39,232 nt of DNA from Chloroflexaceae bacterium (GTDB lineage Bacteria > Chloroflexota > Chloroflexia > Chloroflexales > Chloroflexaceae), in assembly GCA_012034075.1 (NCBI GenBank), contig JAAURD010000019.1:1-39232 (forward strand), given 5' to 3'. Under the pieces are notes generated by a model that was not told where the DNA came from, made no database searches, and was given only the letters and a program-made list of their open reading frames with translations. The position numbers were made by a program, and so were the translations under genes. Shown here piece by piece: positions 8,597 through 17,904 of the stretch. Positions within the stretch are counted from its first letter, which is position 1; every line of letters begins with the position of its first letter.

Positions 8597-9685
8597 ATGG
8601 ACTTGATGAAGATGATGCAAGAATTGACCGAAGCGCCTGGTGTGCCCGGTCAAGAGGGCGTAGTTCGGCGCATTATGCAGCGCTATCTCGAACCTCTGGG
8701 TGAGATCGTGACCGATAATCTGGGCAGTATTGCCTGTCGCAAAGTGGGCAGCGTGAGCGACGGGCCCGTGATTATGATGGCCGGCCATATGGATGAAATT
8801 GGCTTTATGGTGACACGCATTACCGAGCAGGGGTTTCTCAAATTTCAAACGCTGGGGGGCTGGCTCGAACATGTGATGCTGGCCCAACGCGTGCAGGTGT
8901 ATGGCCGCCATGGACCAGTTATCGGTGTGATTGGTTCCAAACCACCCCATGTGTTAGAACCAGAAGATCGCAAAAAGCTGGTACAACGCAAAGAGATGTT
9001 TATCGATATCGGCGCTTCCTCAGCTGAAGAGGTCGAATCCTGGGGCATCCAGCCGAGTGATCCAATTGTGCCGGTCTGTCCCTTCACCGTCATGCGCAAC
9101 GAGAAGCTGCTGATGGCCAAAGCCTGGGATAACCGGTTTGGTTGTGCACTAGTTTTGGCGGTATTGGAGCGGATCAAAGAGGAAGATCATCCCAATGTGG
9201 TATATGGCGTAGGCCATGTGCAAGAAGAGGTTGGCCTGCGTGGCGCCACCACCATGAGCAATCTGATCGGCCCGGACATTGGTTTCGCCTTTGATACTGG
9301 CATTGCTGGTGATATGCCTGGTGTTGATCCTGACCGAGCACGGGGGGTATTGGGCAAAGGGCCGGATATTATTCTGTATGATGCCAGTATGATCCCACAT
9401 CGGGGCTTGCGCAATCTGGTCATTGATACCGCCAAAGAGCATGATATCCCGGTCCAGATTGACTGTATCAGTGCTGGTGGCACCGATGCAGGGCGCATTC
9501 ATCTCTCCGGGCATGGCGTACCGTCACTGACAATGGGTATTCCGGTGCGCTATATTCATACCCATGCCAGCATCCTCAATATCGATGATTTTCACCATGC
9601 CGTGGAGTTAGTCGTTCAGGTGCTGAAACGCCTGGATGCCGAAACGGTGCAAAAGCTCAAGGAGAGCCTGGCACCTGAGGCGTGA
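8597..9685 (+). CDS. M42 family metallopeptidase (glutamyl aminopeptidase type)
   Basis: 362 residues from ATG 8597. It shows the two-metal aminopeptidase signature of the M42 family. AGHMDEIGF (H64, D66) is followed by AKAWDNRFGCALVL, with a bridging Asp near 179, then the general-base VQEEVGLRG near 209, the FDTG Asp, and the final histidine in VRYIHTHAS. A PDZ-like insert domain typical of tetrahedral aminopeptidases lies between the first and second motifs. Likely a cytosolic dodecameric aminopeptidase trimming peptides. Older annotations call such proteins endoglucanase or cellulase M. The 19-base gap after cca suggests co-transcription. The only odd feature is the repeat array that follows the stop codon. 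Confidence 0.9.
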   Translation: MDLMKMMQELTEAPGVPGQEGVVRRIMQRYLEPLGEIVTDNLGSIACRKVGSVSDGPVIMMAGHMDEIGFMVTRITEQGFLKFQTLGGWLEHVMLAQRVQVYGRHGPVIGVIGSKPPHVLEPEDRKKLVQRKEMFIDIGASSAEEVESWGIQPSDPIVPVCPFTVMRNEKLLMAKAWDNRFGCALVLAVLERIKEEDHPNVVYGVGHVQEEVGLRGATTMSNLIGPDIGFAFDTGIAGDMPGVDPDRARGVLGKGPDIILYDASMIPHRGLRNLVIDTAKEHDIPVQIDCISAGGTDAGRIHLSGHGVPSLTMGIPVRYIHTHASILNIDDFHHAVELVVQVLKRLDAETVQKLKESLAPEA

Positions 9686-9710
9686 TGATTCTGAGGCGAA
9701 CATCATACGA

Positions 9711-9838
9711 GCGGTAAAGCGGTAAAGCGGTAGAGCGGTAAAGCGGTAAAGCGGTAGAGCGGTAAAGCGGTAGAGCGTTGGAGCGGTAAAGCGGTAGAGC
9801 ATTGGAACGTTGGAGCGGTAGAGCGGTAGAGCATTGGA
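9711..9838. repeat. 16-unit array of an 8-bp tandem repeat
   Basis: Exactly 16 contiguous 8-base units fill 9711-9838: GCGGTAAA (6 copies), GCGGTAGA (6), GCATTGGA (2), GCGTTGGA (1) and ACGTTGGA (1). The unit length is not a multiple of three and every frame is interrupted or low-complexity, so it is non-coding. It lies 25 bases past the M42 stop and 86 bases before the phosphofructokinase start. Confidence 0.95.
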
Positions 9839-9873
9839 GCGCAATGGGCGCTCAGATCGCTTTGCGCTTTGGG

Positions 9874-9906
9874 CTTCAACGCTTCAACGCTGAGATCGCT
9901 TCAACG
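9874..9906. repeat. Three copies of 8-bp CTTCAACG, opposite in sense to the upstream array
   Basis: CTTCAACG occurs at 9874-9881, 9882-9889 and 9899-9906. Its reverse complement CGTTGAAG differs by one base from the CGTTGGAG that runs across units of the neighbouring array. The two blocks could therefore pair in a transcript just upstream of the phosphofructokinase ribosome site. Confidence 0.8.
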
Positions 9907-9924
9907 CTTCCAGAAGGAGAACGT

Positions 9925-12173
9925 ATGACGACCCATCAGAGGCGACGTCTGGGAGTGTTAACCAGCGGTGGCGATGCGCCAGGGATGAACCCGGCGGTGC
10001 GTGCGGTGGTGCGTACCGGGTTGTATCGGGGCATGGATGTCTTTGCGATCTATGAAGGCTTGCAGGGGATGGTTGAAGGGGGCGACCTGATTCGGCAAAT
10101 GAGCTGGGGTGATGTTGGTGGGATTCTCGCCAAAGGTGGGACGATCATCGGAACGGCGCGTTCAGCCGCATTTCGTACACGCGAAGGTCGCTTGCGAGCA
10201 GCGCGGAATCTGCTGGAGCATGAGATTGATAGCCTGGTCGTGATAGGCGGCGATGGTAGCCTGACCGGGACCAATATTTTTCGCCAAGAGTGGACAGGAC
10301 TGCTAGAAGAGTTGGTGGAGCGGGGTGAGATTGACCGAGAGAGCGCTTCACGCCACCCATCGTTGTCGATTGTGGGTCTGGTTGGTTCTATTGATAATGA
10401 TATGTTTGGCACCGATATGACCATCGGCGCTGATACCGCCTTGCACCGCATCACCGAAGCTATCGACGCCATTAGCAGCACCGCCTCGAGCCATCAACGC
10501 TCGTTTGTTGTGGAGGTAATGGGTCGCAACTGCGGATATCTAGCATTAATGAGCGGTATTGCAACTGGAGCAGACTGGGTCTTTATCCCGGAATACCCAC
10601 CTGATGTGGATAACTGGGAAGATGTCATGTGCGAAGTATTGCTTCGTGGACGGGAAGTTGGACGTCGTGACAGTATTGTGATTGTCGCTGAAGGTGCTCG
10701 TGATCGCAATGGTAACCCAATTCGGAGCGATTCTATCAAGACCTTGCTTGAAGAGCGCCTGGGCGAAGATACGCGGGTTACGATTCTGGGCCATGTGCAG
10801 CGTGGTGGCTCGCCCAGTGCATTCGACCGCAATATGAGCTCGCTGCTGGGCTATGCCGCCGTCGAGGAGCTTTTGAATCCCCAGCCGGGAAGCGATTCGC
10901 AGCTGATTGGCATGCGCAACAATCGGGTGACACGGTCGCCTTTGATGTATTGTGTGGAACAGACCCATGCCGTCGCCGAGGCCATTGCCAACAAAGATTA
11001 TGAACGGGCAATGGACCTGCGGGGCAGCAGTTTTCGCGAGTCGTTTCAGATTATGCGCACGCTGGTACGTTCATTACCGCACGATCCGGTACCAGGCCAG
11101 AGACGTATGCGGCTAGCAGTGATGCATGCGGGGGCATTGGCGCCAGGAATGAACACTGCTGCCCGTGCAGCGGTACGCATTGGGTTGGACCAGGGCCATG
11201 TGATGTTGGGCGTGCGCAATGGGTTTGTGGGCCTGATTGAAGGCGATATGTATGAACCCGGCTGGATGGGCGTCAGTGGGTGGGCAGCACAGGGTGGCGC
11301 CGAATTGGGCACCAACCGCAAAATCCCTTCGGGGAGTGATCTCTATGCGATTGCCCGCACGATTGAGTCACAGCAGATTGATGGCCTGCTGATGATAGGT
11401 GGCTGGCATGGGTATCAATCGGTCTACCGTCTGTTTTGTGAACGCCCCAACTTTCCCAGTTTCAATATCCCGATTGTCTGTTTACCCACCACCATCAATA
11501 ATGATCTGCCGGGATCCGATTTAAGCATTGGCGCCGATACCGCTCTGAACTCTATTATAGATGCAGTCGATAAAATCAAACAATCGGCAGTCGCAACACG
11601 GCGCTGTTTTGTGGTAGAGGTGATGGGCCGATATTGTGGGTATCTGGCGCTCATGGCTGGGCTGGCAACCGGCGCAGAACGGGTGTATATCCATGAAGAG
11701 GGTGTCACCTACGTGATATGCTGGATGATCTGGAGAACCTGAAGTATGGGTTTGAGCATAGCAAGCGGCTAGGCTTGATTATCCGCAACGAGAATGTGAA
11801 CCCGATCTACACTATTTCGTTTATGTGTGCGCTTTTAGAGGAAGAGAGCAATGATCTGTTTGAAGTGAGACAGGCTATTCTGGGGCATTTGCAGCAGGGT
11901 GGTCATCCCACCCCGTTTGATCGGATTATGGCGACACGTATGGCAAAACATTGTGTGGATTATCTCATACAGGAGTCTGATCGGGGTACCAACGGGGCAT
12001 CATTTATCGGCCTGAAAGATGGGCATACCGAATTTTTCAGCCTGGAAGACTATCCCCGCATGATGGACCAGCAGTATGAGCGGGCCAAGTCTCCATGGTG
12101 GATGAGTATGAACGATATTGTGAAGGTTTTTGCGCTGGCAGAGCCGTCGCTATCAATTGTAAAAGAACAATAA
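9925..12173 (+). CDS. Two-domain ATP-dependent 6-phosphofructokinase, animal-like, frameshifted
   Basis: Phosphorylates fructose-6-phosphate in glycolysis. About 749 residues, twice the usual bacterial size, with two PFK domains in tandem. The N-half has TSGGDAPGMN, GGDGS (about 108-112), GSIDNDMFGTDMTIGADTAL (about 154-173) and EVMGRNCGYLAL, all catalytic residues present. The C-half begins near 395 with LAVMHAGALAPGMN. It has GGWHG where GGDGS is expected and TTINND where TIDND is expected, so the ATP/Mg Asp and catalytic-base Asp are lost. This mirrors animal PFK-1, whose C-half is regulatory. ATG 9925 follows AGAAGGAGA. The frame breaks near 11710: cacctacg probably should be caccctacg, restoring GVTLRDMLDDLENLKYGF. 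It ends with a WWMSMNDIVK tail also reminiscent of animal PFK. Confidence 0.92.
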
Positions 12174-12183
12174 TCTGGGTACA

Positions 12184-12214
12184 GTGACTGTCGTTCGGCT
12201 AGAATGGCAGTCAC
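12184..12214. terminator. Hairpin between converging pfk and LPG-synthase-like gene
   Basis: GTGACTGTC (12184-12192) and GGCAGTCAC (12206-12214) form a 9-base stem with one T/G wobble and a 13-base loop. It lies 10 bases after the pfk stop and overlaps the stop codon of the converging minus-strand gene. A shared terminator is plausible, although no T-run follows. Confidence 0.45.
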
Positions 12215-13209
12215 CGTGCTGGCTCTTCCAGTGAAGCCGTTTCAGCCGGTAGCTGTCGGGCGATTTTATCGAGCGGATACCAGAATGAGACGATAAAGCC
12301 CACGATAATATGTTCGAGGGTAATCAGCAGGAAGAGCGCTGAGACGCCAAGTGCCTGCTCCTGACTGTAGAAGTAGGGTGGCGCGGTGAGCACCGCGATA
12401 AGCAGGGCATCGCGTACGCCCACGCCGGCAATCGAGATGGGCAGGATTTGCAAGATGGCGATCAGAGCCGAAACACCGATGACGAGCGACAGTGGTACAT
12501 GCACATCCAGCGCGATAAAGAGCAGCCAGAGTCGCCAGAAGGTAAAGAAAGCCGAAATAAGCGAGGCTGTACCCACAAGCAGTACCAGACGCGGATGCAG
12601 GGTGAGCGAACTGATCTGACTGTTCCAGCGCTGGAGCGATTGCTGCAAGCGGGCCGGGACGATACGTGGCAGTACCGTGGTGAGCAGCCATTGACGCGGG
12701 CCACGCACCGCCATCAGCACGGTGAGCAGGGTCAACCCCAGCCCCATGCCGGCGACAAGCACGGTTTGGAGGGCTGGATGGGGCAAGAGCTGCCCCAATG
12801 CCAGAATCCCCAGCGTGGCAAAAGCCGCCATCACCAACAGGTCACAGAGGCGGTCCAGCATCACACTGAGCAGACCAGGGGCGAGCGGGTGGCCGTGATC
12901 ACGCAGGTACCAGGCTTTAGCCAGGTCACCGGCCTGACCAGGGGTGACCGAGCCAAGGAAGATGCCCACCGTGTACAGACCCAGCAGGGTTCGCAGCGGC
13001 ATCCGGATCTCCAGGTCATGGAGCAAAAGTTGCCAGCGCCACGATTTGATCAGCAAAAATGGCGGCATGAGCAGCAGCGAGAGCAGAATAGGCCATGGGT
13101 CCGCGTTGCGCAAAATGATCCACAGCTGCTCAATATCGCTGTTGACGAGAAACAGGATCAGCAGCAGCGGCCCGATCAGTCGTAAGAGCCAGGGAAGCCA
13201 GGTACGCAT
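12211..13209 (-). CDS. LPG-synthase-TM family integral membrane protein (copy 1)
   Basis: 332 residues, ATG at 13209, with about eight hydrophobic segments along its length. It has family-like blocks KSWRWQLLL (about 54-62), GSVTPGQAGDLAKAWYLRDH (about 90-109) and GVGVRDALLI (about 260-269). This matches the flippase/lysylphosphatidylglycerol-synthase transmembrane family (UPF0104/PF03706), without the soluble aminoacyl-transfer domain, so it is not a complete MprF. It starts 6 bases after the stop of the GT2 glycosyltransferase. In archaeal AglD the same kind of membrane domain is fused to a GT2 domain, so a role in moving or presenting a polyprenyl-phosphate sugar is a reasonable inference. 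Substrate unknown. Confidence 0.82.
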   Translation of the reverse strand: MRTWLPWLLRLIGPLLLILFLVNSDIEQLWIILRNADPWPILLSLLLMPPFLLIKSWRWQLLLHDLEIRMPLRTLLGLYTVGIFLGSVTPGQAGDLAKAWYLRDHGHPLAPGLLSVMLDRLCDLLVMAAFATLGILALGQLLPHPALQTVLVAGMGLGLTLLTVLMAVRGPRQWLLTTVLPRIVPARLQQSLQRWNSQISSLTLHPRLVLLVGTASLISAFFTFWRLWLLFIALDVHVPLSLVIGVSALIAILQILPISIAGVGVRDALLIAVLTAPPYFYSQEQALGVSALFLLITLEHIIVGFIVSFWYPLDKIARQLPAETASLEEPAR

Positions 13210-13215
13210 GGTTCG

Positions 13216-14192
13216 TTACATTTCCTGGTGGTGCTGAACTGCGGCAAGCTGACGCCGGAGCGCGGCGAGTTGCTCAGCCAGCAGGCCAAACATAAAGACG
13301 ATAATACTGCCAACAAACAGAATGACCGCCGAATTGGGAATATGGAAGCGTGATGGGTCGGTCACAAAAAAGCTAATGAGAAACGAAATCAGCGCCAGCA
13401 AGAGCATCATCACCGAGACCGGAAAGAAGACCCGTAGCGGGGCAAACAGGGCGATCATGCGTAGAATAATCAGCCCAAACTTGATGCCATTGCGCAGCAC
13501 TTTCTGGCCGCTGCGGCGCCCTGTCGCTCACGGGCAATAATCGGCACAAAGCCGACACAGTAGCCGGCCTGGGCTAGCGCCAGCGTGCTGGTGGTGGGGT
13601 ACGAGTAGCTGTTGGGCAGCAAGTGCAAAAATTCAAGAATGACCGTGCGACGCATGGCGCGGTAGCCACTGGTCAGATCATGAACGGGCATCTCAACCAG
13701 ATAACTGCCCAGCCGATCAAGCGCACTGTTGCCAAAACGACGGGCACGCGTTCCGCCTTTGGTCGCACTCGTACGTGCACCGACGACCATATCATAACCT
13801 TCATTGAGCATACCTAGAATATCGGGAATATAAATCGGATCCATCTGTCCGTCCGCATCCATCAGAAGCACCACGTCACCAGTGGCATAGCGCAGGCCGG
13901 TTTTGACCGCAGCACCATTGCCGCGGTTGGTGGCATGGCTTACCACGCGGGCACCGGCGGCGGTCGCCTGTGCCGCCGTATCATCGCTAGAGGAGTCGTT
14001 GACGACCAGGATTTCGGCATCCGGGAGGTAGGTGCGGATTGTCTGAATGACCTGGGCAATGCCATGGGCTTCGTTGTAGGCGGGGAGAACCACACTCACG
14101 CGAAAAGAGCAGACGACTGGCTCAACCGTACTGGTGTCGGGTTGGGTATGCGTTCCTACGCCGCGGTTGGATGCTGCTCCTGGTATCGTCAC
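13216..14192 (-). CDS. GT2 glycosyltransferase, polyprenyl-phosphate sugar synthase-like, frameshifted
   Basis: Starts at GTG 14192 with AAGGAG six bases upstream, the site overlapping the stop of the preceding gene. The N-terminal GT-A fold shows VSVVLPAYNE (33-42), ILVVNDSSSDDT and the nucleotide-sugar/metal motif LLMDADGQMDP, then HDLTSGYRAMRR, as in dolichol-phosphate mannose synthases and GtrB/ArnC-type enzymes. Near 13517 the frame shifts (RERQG, then shifted SGQKVLRNGIKFGLIIL). The second frame supplies two C-terminal membrane helices ending at TAA 13216. Combined length is about 325 residues. It probably transfers a hexose from a nucleotide sugar to a polyprenyl phosphate at the inner face of the membrane. 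The C-terminal 94-residue stretch is not a separate gene. Confidence 0.85.
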
Positions 14193-14202
14193 GGTTTGCT
14201 CC

Positions 14203-16460
14203 TTATGTTTCGATCTGTACGGCGTTGATCATGAGACTGAGCGGACGGGTATCAACGCTGTCAGGTGTAACGTGCGCCGGTATGAAAATGGGCGCGTTGA
14301 GGCCCAGTTCGAGACGTTGCTGGCCGGCCAGCGATGCGGGTATGGGGAAACGGTAGGTGCGCCACTGGCCGCTGCTCACGGGCAGAGTCAGGTGCGTGCC
14401 AACCATGGCGGCCGGTTGGGCCGGGTTTGTGTTGGCTGCATCGGCACGTATCGTAAGCTGTAACGGCGTCGGTTCGGGTGTGCCGCCGGCCATGCGCAGG
14501 GTGAGCACGCTGCCAGTTTGCAGCGGCTCAGGCAAAGGCAACACCAGCCGTCCCTGGCCCTGCAGCCAGCGGTAGGTGACGCGATGGTTTTCGGCCAGAT
14601 CAACCGCCTCACCTGGGGAGAAGCCCTGAATATAGCCGAGGTCGAGGCCATTACCGAGCACCAGGCTGCTGGTCGGCGGGGGGCGGAGCCATTGCAATGC
14701 CAGCGCCTGCACATCTTCACTGGCACGCTCTTCGGCCGAGTTGAAGTAGGTCGCGCCAGTTCGGTCTTCTGCTGGCGGCGAGCAATATCACCACGGGCCA
14801 GCGCAATGCGCTGGGAGTCACGGTTGCCCATCAGCTCCTGGGCAGCATCATACTGTTGCTGGGCAATCAATGCAAAGGCCAGCTCAGCACGCTGATCGAC
14901 CAGACCGTTGTGCGTTTGCATTGCCTGTTCGAGTTCGGCCCTGGCACGGTCATAATCGTCAGCAGCAAACGCCTGGGCCGCCGCCGCACGATGCATCTCG
15001 GCAGTCGCGGTGCGCTGAATCAGCTCAGGATAGTTGCGATAGCTCAAGCTCAAGCCAAGAAACGCAGCCGTCATCAGCAGTGCCAGCAGACCATGCCAGC
15101 GTTGTTGCCAGAGGGTACGCAGCATGGTCATCGGATTGCTGAGCCACCATGCGCCGTAGAGGATAAGTATCAACCAGACTGGCAGCAGATAGCGCGGCTC
15201 GATATGCATAATCATCATCGCCACGATGGTATAGAGCAACCAGCAGAGCGCTAGCCAGCGAAAGGCGCCTTCCCGTCGACCGATGGGGGCTGCCAGTGCG
15301 GCTAAACCAGTAGCGGTAAAAGCGAACCAGATGAGATCACCGGCGACGCCCAGCGGCCAGGTCGCTTGCAGTGGGCGACCGTAGTAGCTTCGTTTGGTCG
15401 CCATATCCTCCAAAAACTGCGCTTTCCAGATATGCTGAAAGTGGAACCAGGCGTTGCGCCAGAGCAGCTGCCAGAAGCCAACCGGGTCGGCCTGAAACAT
15501 GCGCATGGTGTCGTTGACCGCAAAGACCTGACGTTCACCCTGGGGCATGGTTTTGAGTATCTCAACGCCCTTTTCCGGGTACTTCTCCACATGCAGCCAG
15601 AGATTGACCGGGCCGATGGTATCAACCAGGATGATCTTCTCATAGACCAGATAGTTGCGGATAGTCCATGGAACGACCATGAGCGCACAGGCAACCAGCA
15701 CGATTGCCATGGCCCGCAGGGGGATGTACGAACGCCAGCGCTCTACCAGCGATAGCGCTGGTGCCGCTGCTGATGTGTCGAGGCTACGACGGTAGCGCCG
15801 CTCTTCAAGCACCAGCCAGAGCAACACAAAGGGGGCGCCATAGAGCGTGGGTGAGCGGGCAAGGGCGCCCAGGCCCAGGGCCAGACCTGAGCCAGCCAGC
15901 AGGTACCAGCGACGCGAGTCGCGCCACCAGATCAGCAGCCAGAGGTGCAGCACCAGGAAAAAGAAGAACGTTGGTTCGCTAAAGAGATGCACAGGCAATT
16001 CCACCAGGGGGTACCAGACGGCCGTAATCGCTGCGGCGATGAGGCCAGCCCGTGGTTGGAAGAGCCGCCGGGCCAGATCATAGACCATGGGAATGGTCAG
16101 CACAATCATCACCGTTTGAGCCACACGAATAAGCCAGATACCATCGATATTGCCCAGAATAATACTGATACGGATCATCAGTGCAAAGAGAAAGACGTGC
16201 AGTGGTGGACGAATGAGCCAGAAATCATCGATGTATGCACCAGTGGTAGCAAATCGCAATGCTCGCTGATAATAGTCGCCATCGTCGGCGGGGGAGAACT
16301 GCGGCTGCAGCTGATTGACGCTGGCAAACCAGATGCGCAAAGCCGCTCCTGCGAGCATGAGCAACAGCACCGTGGCTGCGATGAACCAGCGTTGGCGACG
16401 TTCAGACCCTGGCGTCATAGCTTCTTCGGTCAGTCGGTGTGAGAGATCGTGTGTTTGCAT
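14203..16460 (-). CDS. GT39/ArnT-like membrane glycosyltransferase, frameshifted
   Basis: Multi-pass GT-C type protein of about 750 residues. After the first helix (FIAATVLLLMLAGAALRIWF) comes the acidic loop SPADDGDYYQRALRF, then RPPLHVFLFALMIR, features of PMT/ArnT-like enzymes that use polyprenyl-phosphate sugars on the outer membrane face. About ten further helices follow. A soluble C-terminal part has TPR-like helices (AAAAQAFAADDYDRARAELE) and a beta-rich segment ending ...SLMINAVQIET. The frame breaks near 14747: one missing base restores ARAYFNSAEERASEDVQALA. Start uncertain: in-frame ATGs at 16526, 16460 and 16418. A TATACT box lies at plus 16468-16473. The GT2 gene follows after 10 bases. 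Confidence 0.8.
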
Positions 16461-16577
16461 AGGGAGCAGTATACCATGGGTCTGGTGTACATCAGATAAG
16501 GGTGACGCGATTGTTTCGCTTCTCATACCAAATGGCGTTCATCGATAAAAGAGAGTCTGATTCCGTATCAGACGGGG

Positions 16578-16640
16578 GCGCGAACAGCCACGGCGGTGGG
16601 GACGCGAGGCGCGAACAGCGTAGGTGCGGCTTGCAACGCG
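16578..16640. repeat. GC-rich intergenic block with direct repeats
   Basis: The 11-mer GCGCGAACAGC occurs at 16578-16588 and 16609-16619, separated by a G-rich spacer. The second copy runs into GTAGGTGCGGCTTGCAACGCG (16620-16640). Nearly the same 21-mer recurs at 39177-39197. Both lie between genes, suggesting a dispersed genomic repeat family. Confidence 0.6.
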
Positions 16641-16728
16641 GCACGCGAGGCGGCAACGAGGCGCTCCGTGTCTTAATCGAAGCGCATACCAGTGATCACC
16701 TGAATTTGGTATCATGGATGTTTGGACG

Positions 16729-17901
16729 TTATGCACTGATACGCAAGAGAATCTGCTCCAGTTCAGCGCAATGGCGTTGCCACGAGTAGTGCGCTACCAC
16801 CCGTTCACGAGCTTGTTGTCCCATCTGCATAGCAGCAACCGGGTTTTCCAGCAGCCGGGCAATGGCGGTTGCAAGGTTGCGGTGGTCACCTTCGTGGAAG
16901 AGCGTTCCCTCTTGCCCATCACGAATAATGGTGTTGAGTGGCGGCAGGTCGGCCGTGACAACGGGCAAACTGGCGGCCATATATTCAAAGACTTTGAGTG
17001 GCGACCAGAAAAAGCCAGCAGCGCCCAGCGCGGGATGGGCGGCGGTGCGAAAAGGCGCGACGCCGATGCTGGCGCGGTGGAGCCAGGCTGGCACCTCGGT
17101 GTAGGGCAGCATGCCGGTAAAATGAAACGCATCGGCACGAGGTGCGGCCAGCCGCTGTGCCTGATCGCGTTCGGGGCCATCACCCAAAAATACAAAACGA
17201 CAGGAGTACCCTTGATGCAACAGCAGCAGCGCGGCATGTACCAGGTCTCTGGCACCATGCCAGGCGCGGAATGAACCAGCGAAGATCACGATGGGCGGGT
17301 TATCTGTGTTCTGTGTGGTATGCTCGATGGGTTCAGGGCGGGCAAATGCCGTAACATCGGCGCCCCAGGGCAATTCGGTGATTTTGCTGCGGGGAACATC
17401 GGGCGGTATCGTGCTCTGCAACGGCGTGATAAGATGGCTGGCCCAGTGGCATTGTTGTACCGCCCAGCGACGCATGGGTTGGCCCAGCGCATCATCCAGA
17501 CGGCGTTTGAAGATGACCGGTGGATCGACGATCAGAGCGTTCACTTCGAGCAGGCTGGGGACGGCAGCACGATGGGCAGCCCAGATACCGGCACCGGCAA
17601 AGTTATAGTAGCGCTCCATCACCACGTCGGGCTGAATGGCCTGGAGCAGGCGCACAACCGGCCAGACCGTGAGCAGGGAAACGGCTCGCGGCAAATCGAG
17701 ATGATGCAGATGAAAGCCGTCGAGCCGTTGTGAGACGGGTCGTACCAGTGGCGCCAGGTGCAGGCGTGGCTGTTGGCTGGTCGCCACAAGATGCACGGTG
17801 TGACCACGCAGGGCAAGGCCACGGGCGACCTGGTGGGCATGGGTGGAGCCGCCCAGGCTGCCGGGTACGGGAATGCCACTGGCAAGGTACAGGATCCGCA
17901 T
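16729..17901 (-). CDS. GT4 family glycosyltransferase
   Basis: 390 residues from ATG 17901. GT-B fold retaining glycosyltransferase. The N-terminal Rossmann start is MRILYLASGIPVPGSLGGST, with the Gly-rich loop, then VARGLALRGHTVHLVAT. The C-terminal nucleotide-sugar domain has IVIFAGSFRAWHGARDLVHA, FVFLGDGPERD and the family EX7E region SPLKVFEYMAASLPVVT. Likely adds a sugar to an envelope polysaccharide or glycolipid at the cytosolic face; donor and acceptor cannot be read. It begins 3 bases after the stop of the HEAT-repeat gene, so the two are probably one transcript, although a functional link is not obvious. Confidence 0.9.
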   Translation of the reverse strand: MRILYLASGIPVPGSLGGSTHAHQVARGLALRGHTVHLVATSQQPRLHLAPLVRPVSQRLDGFHLHHLDLPRAVSLLTVWPVVRLLQAIQPDVVMERYYNFAGAGIWAAHRAAVPSLLEVNALIVDPPVIFKRRLDDALGQPMRRWAVQQCHWASHLITPLQSTIPPDVPRSKITELPWGADVTAFARPEPIEHTTQNTDNPPIVIFAGSFRAWHGARDLVHAALLLLHQGYSCRFVFLGDGPERDQAQRLAAPRADAFHFTGMLPYTEVPAWLHRASIGVAPFRTAAHPALGAAGFFWSPLKVFEYMAASLPVVTADLPPLNTIIRDGQEGTLFHEGDHRNLATAIARLLENPVAAMQMGQQARERVVAHYSWQRHCAELEQILLRISA

Positions 17902-17904
17902 AGA

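Noticed and set aside
9711-9838. CRISPR array
   Set aside because: Units are 8 bp and contiguous with no spacers, and no cas genes are present.
9608-9844. Minus-strand frame encoding LYRFTA repeats
   Set aside because: A by-product of the 8-bp array; the period is not a multiple of three and the peptide is low-complexity.
12448-13185. 245-residue plus-strand frame rich in Gln, Arg and His
   Set aside because: Antisense shadow of the LPG-synthase-like membrane protein, which has clear family motifs and operon spacing.
13216-13500. Stand-alone 94-residue two-helix membrane protein
   Set aside because: It is the C-terminal tail of the GT2 enzyme separated by a one-base frame break; homologous enzymes end with such helices.
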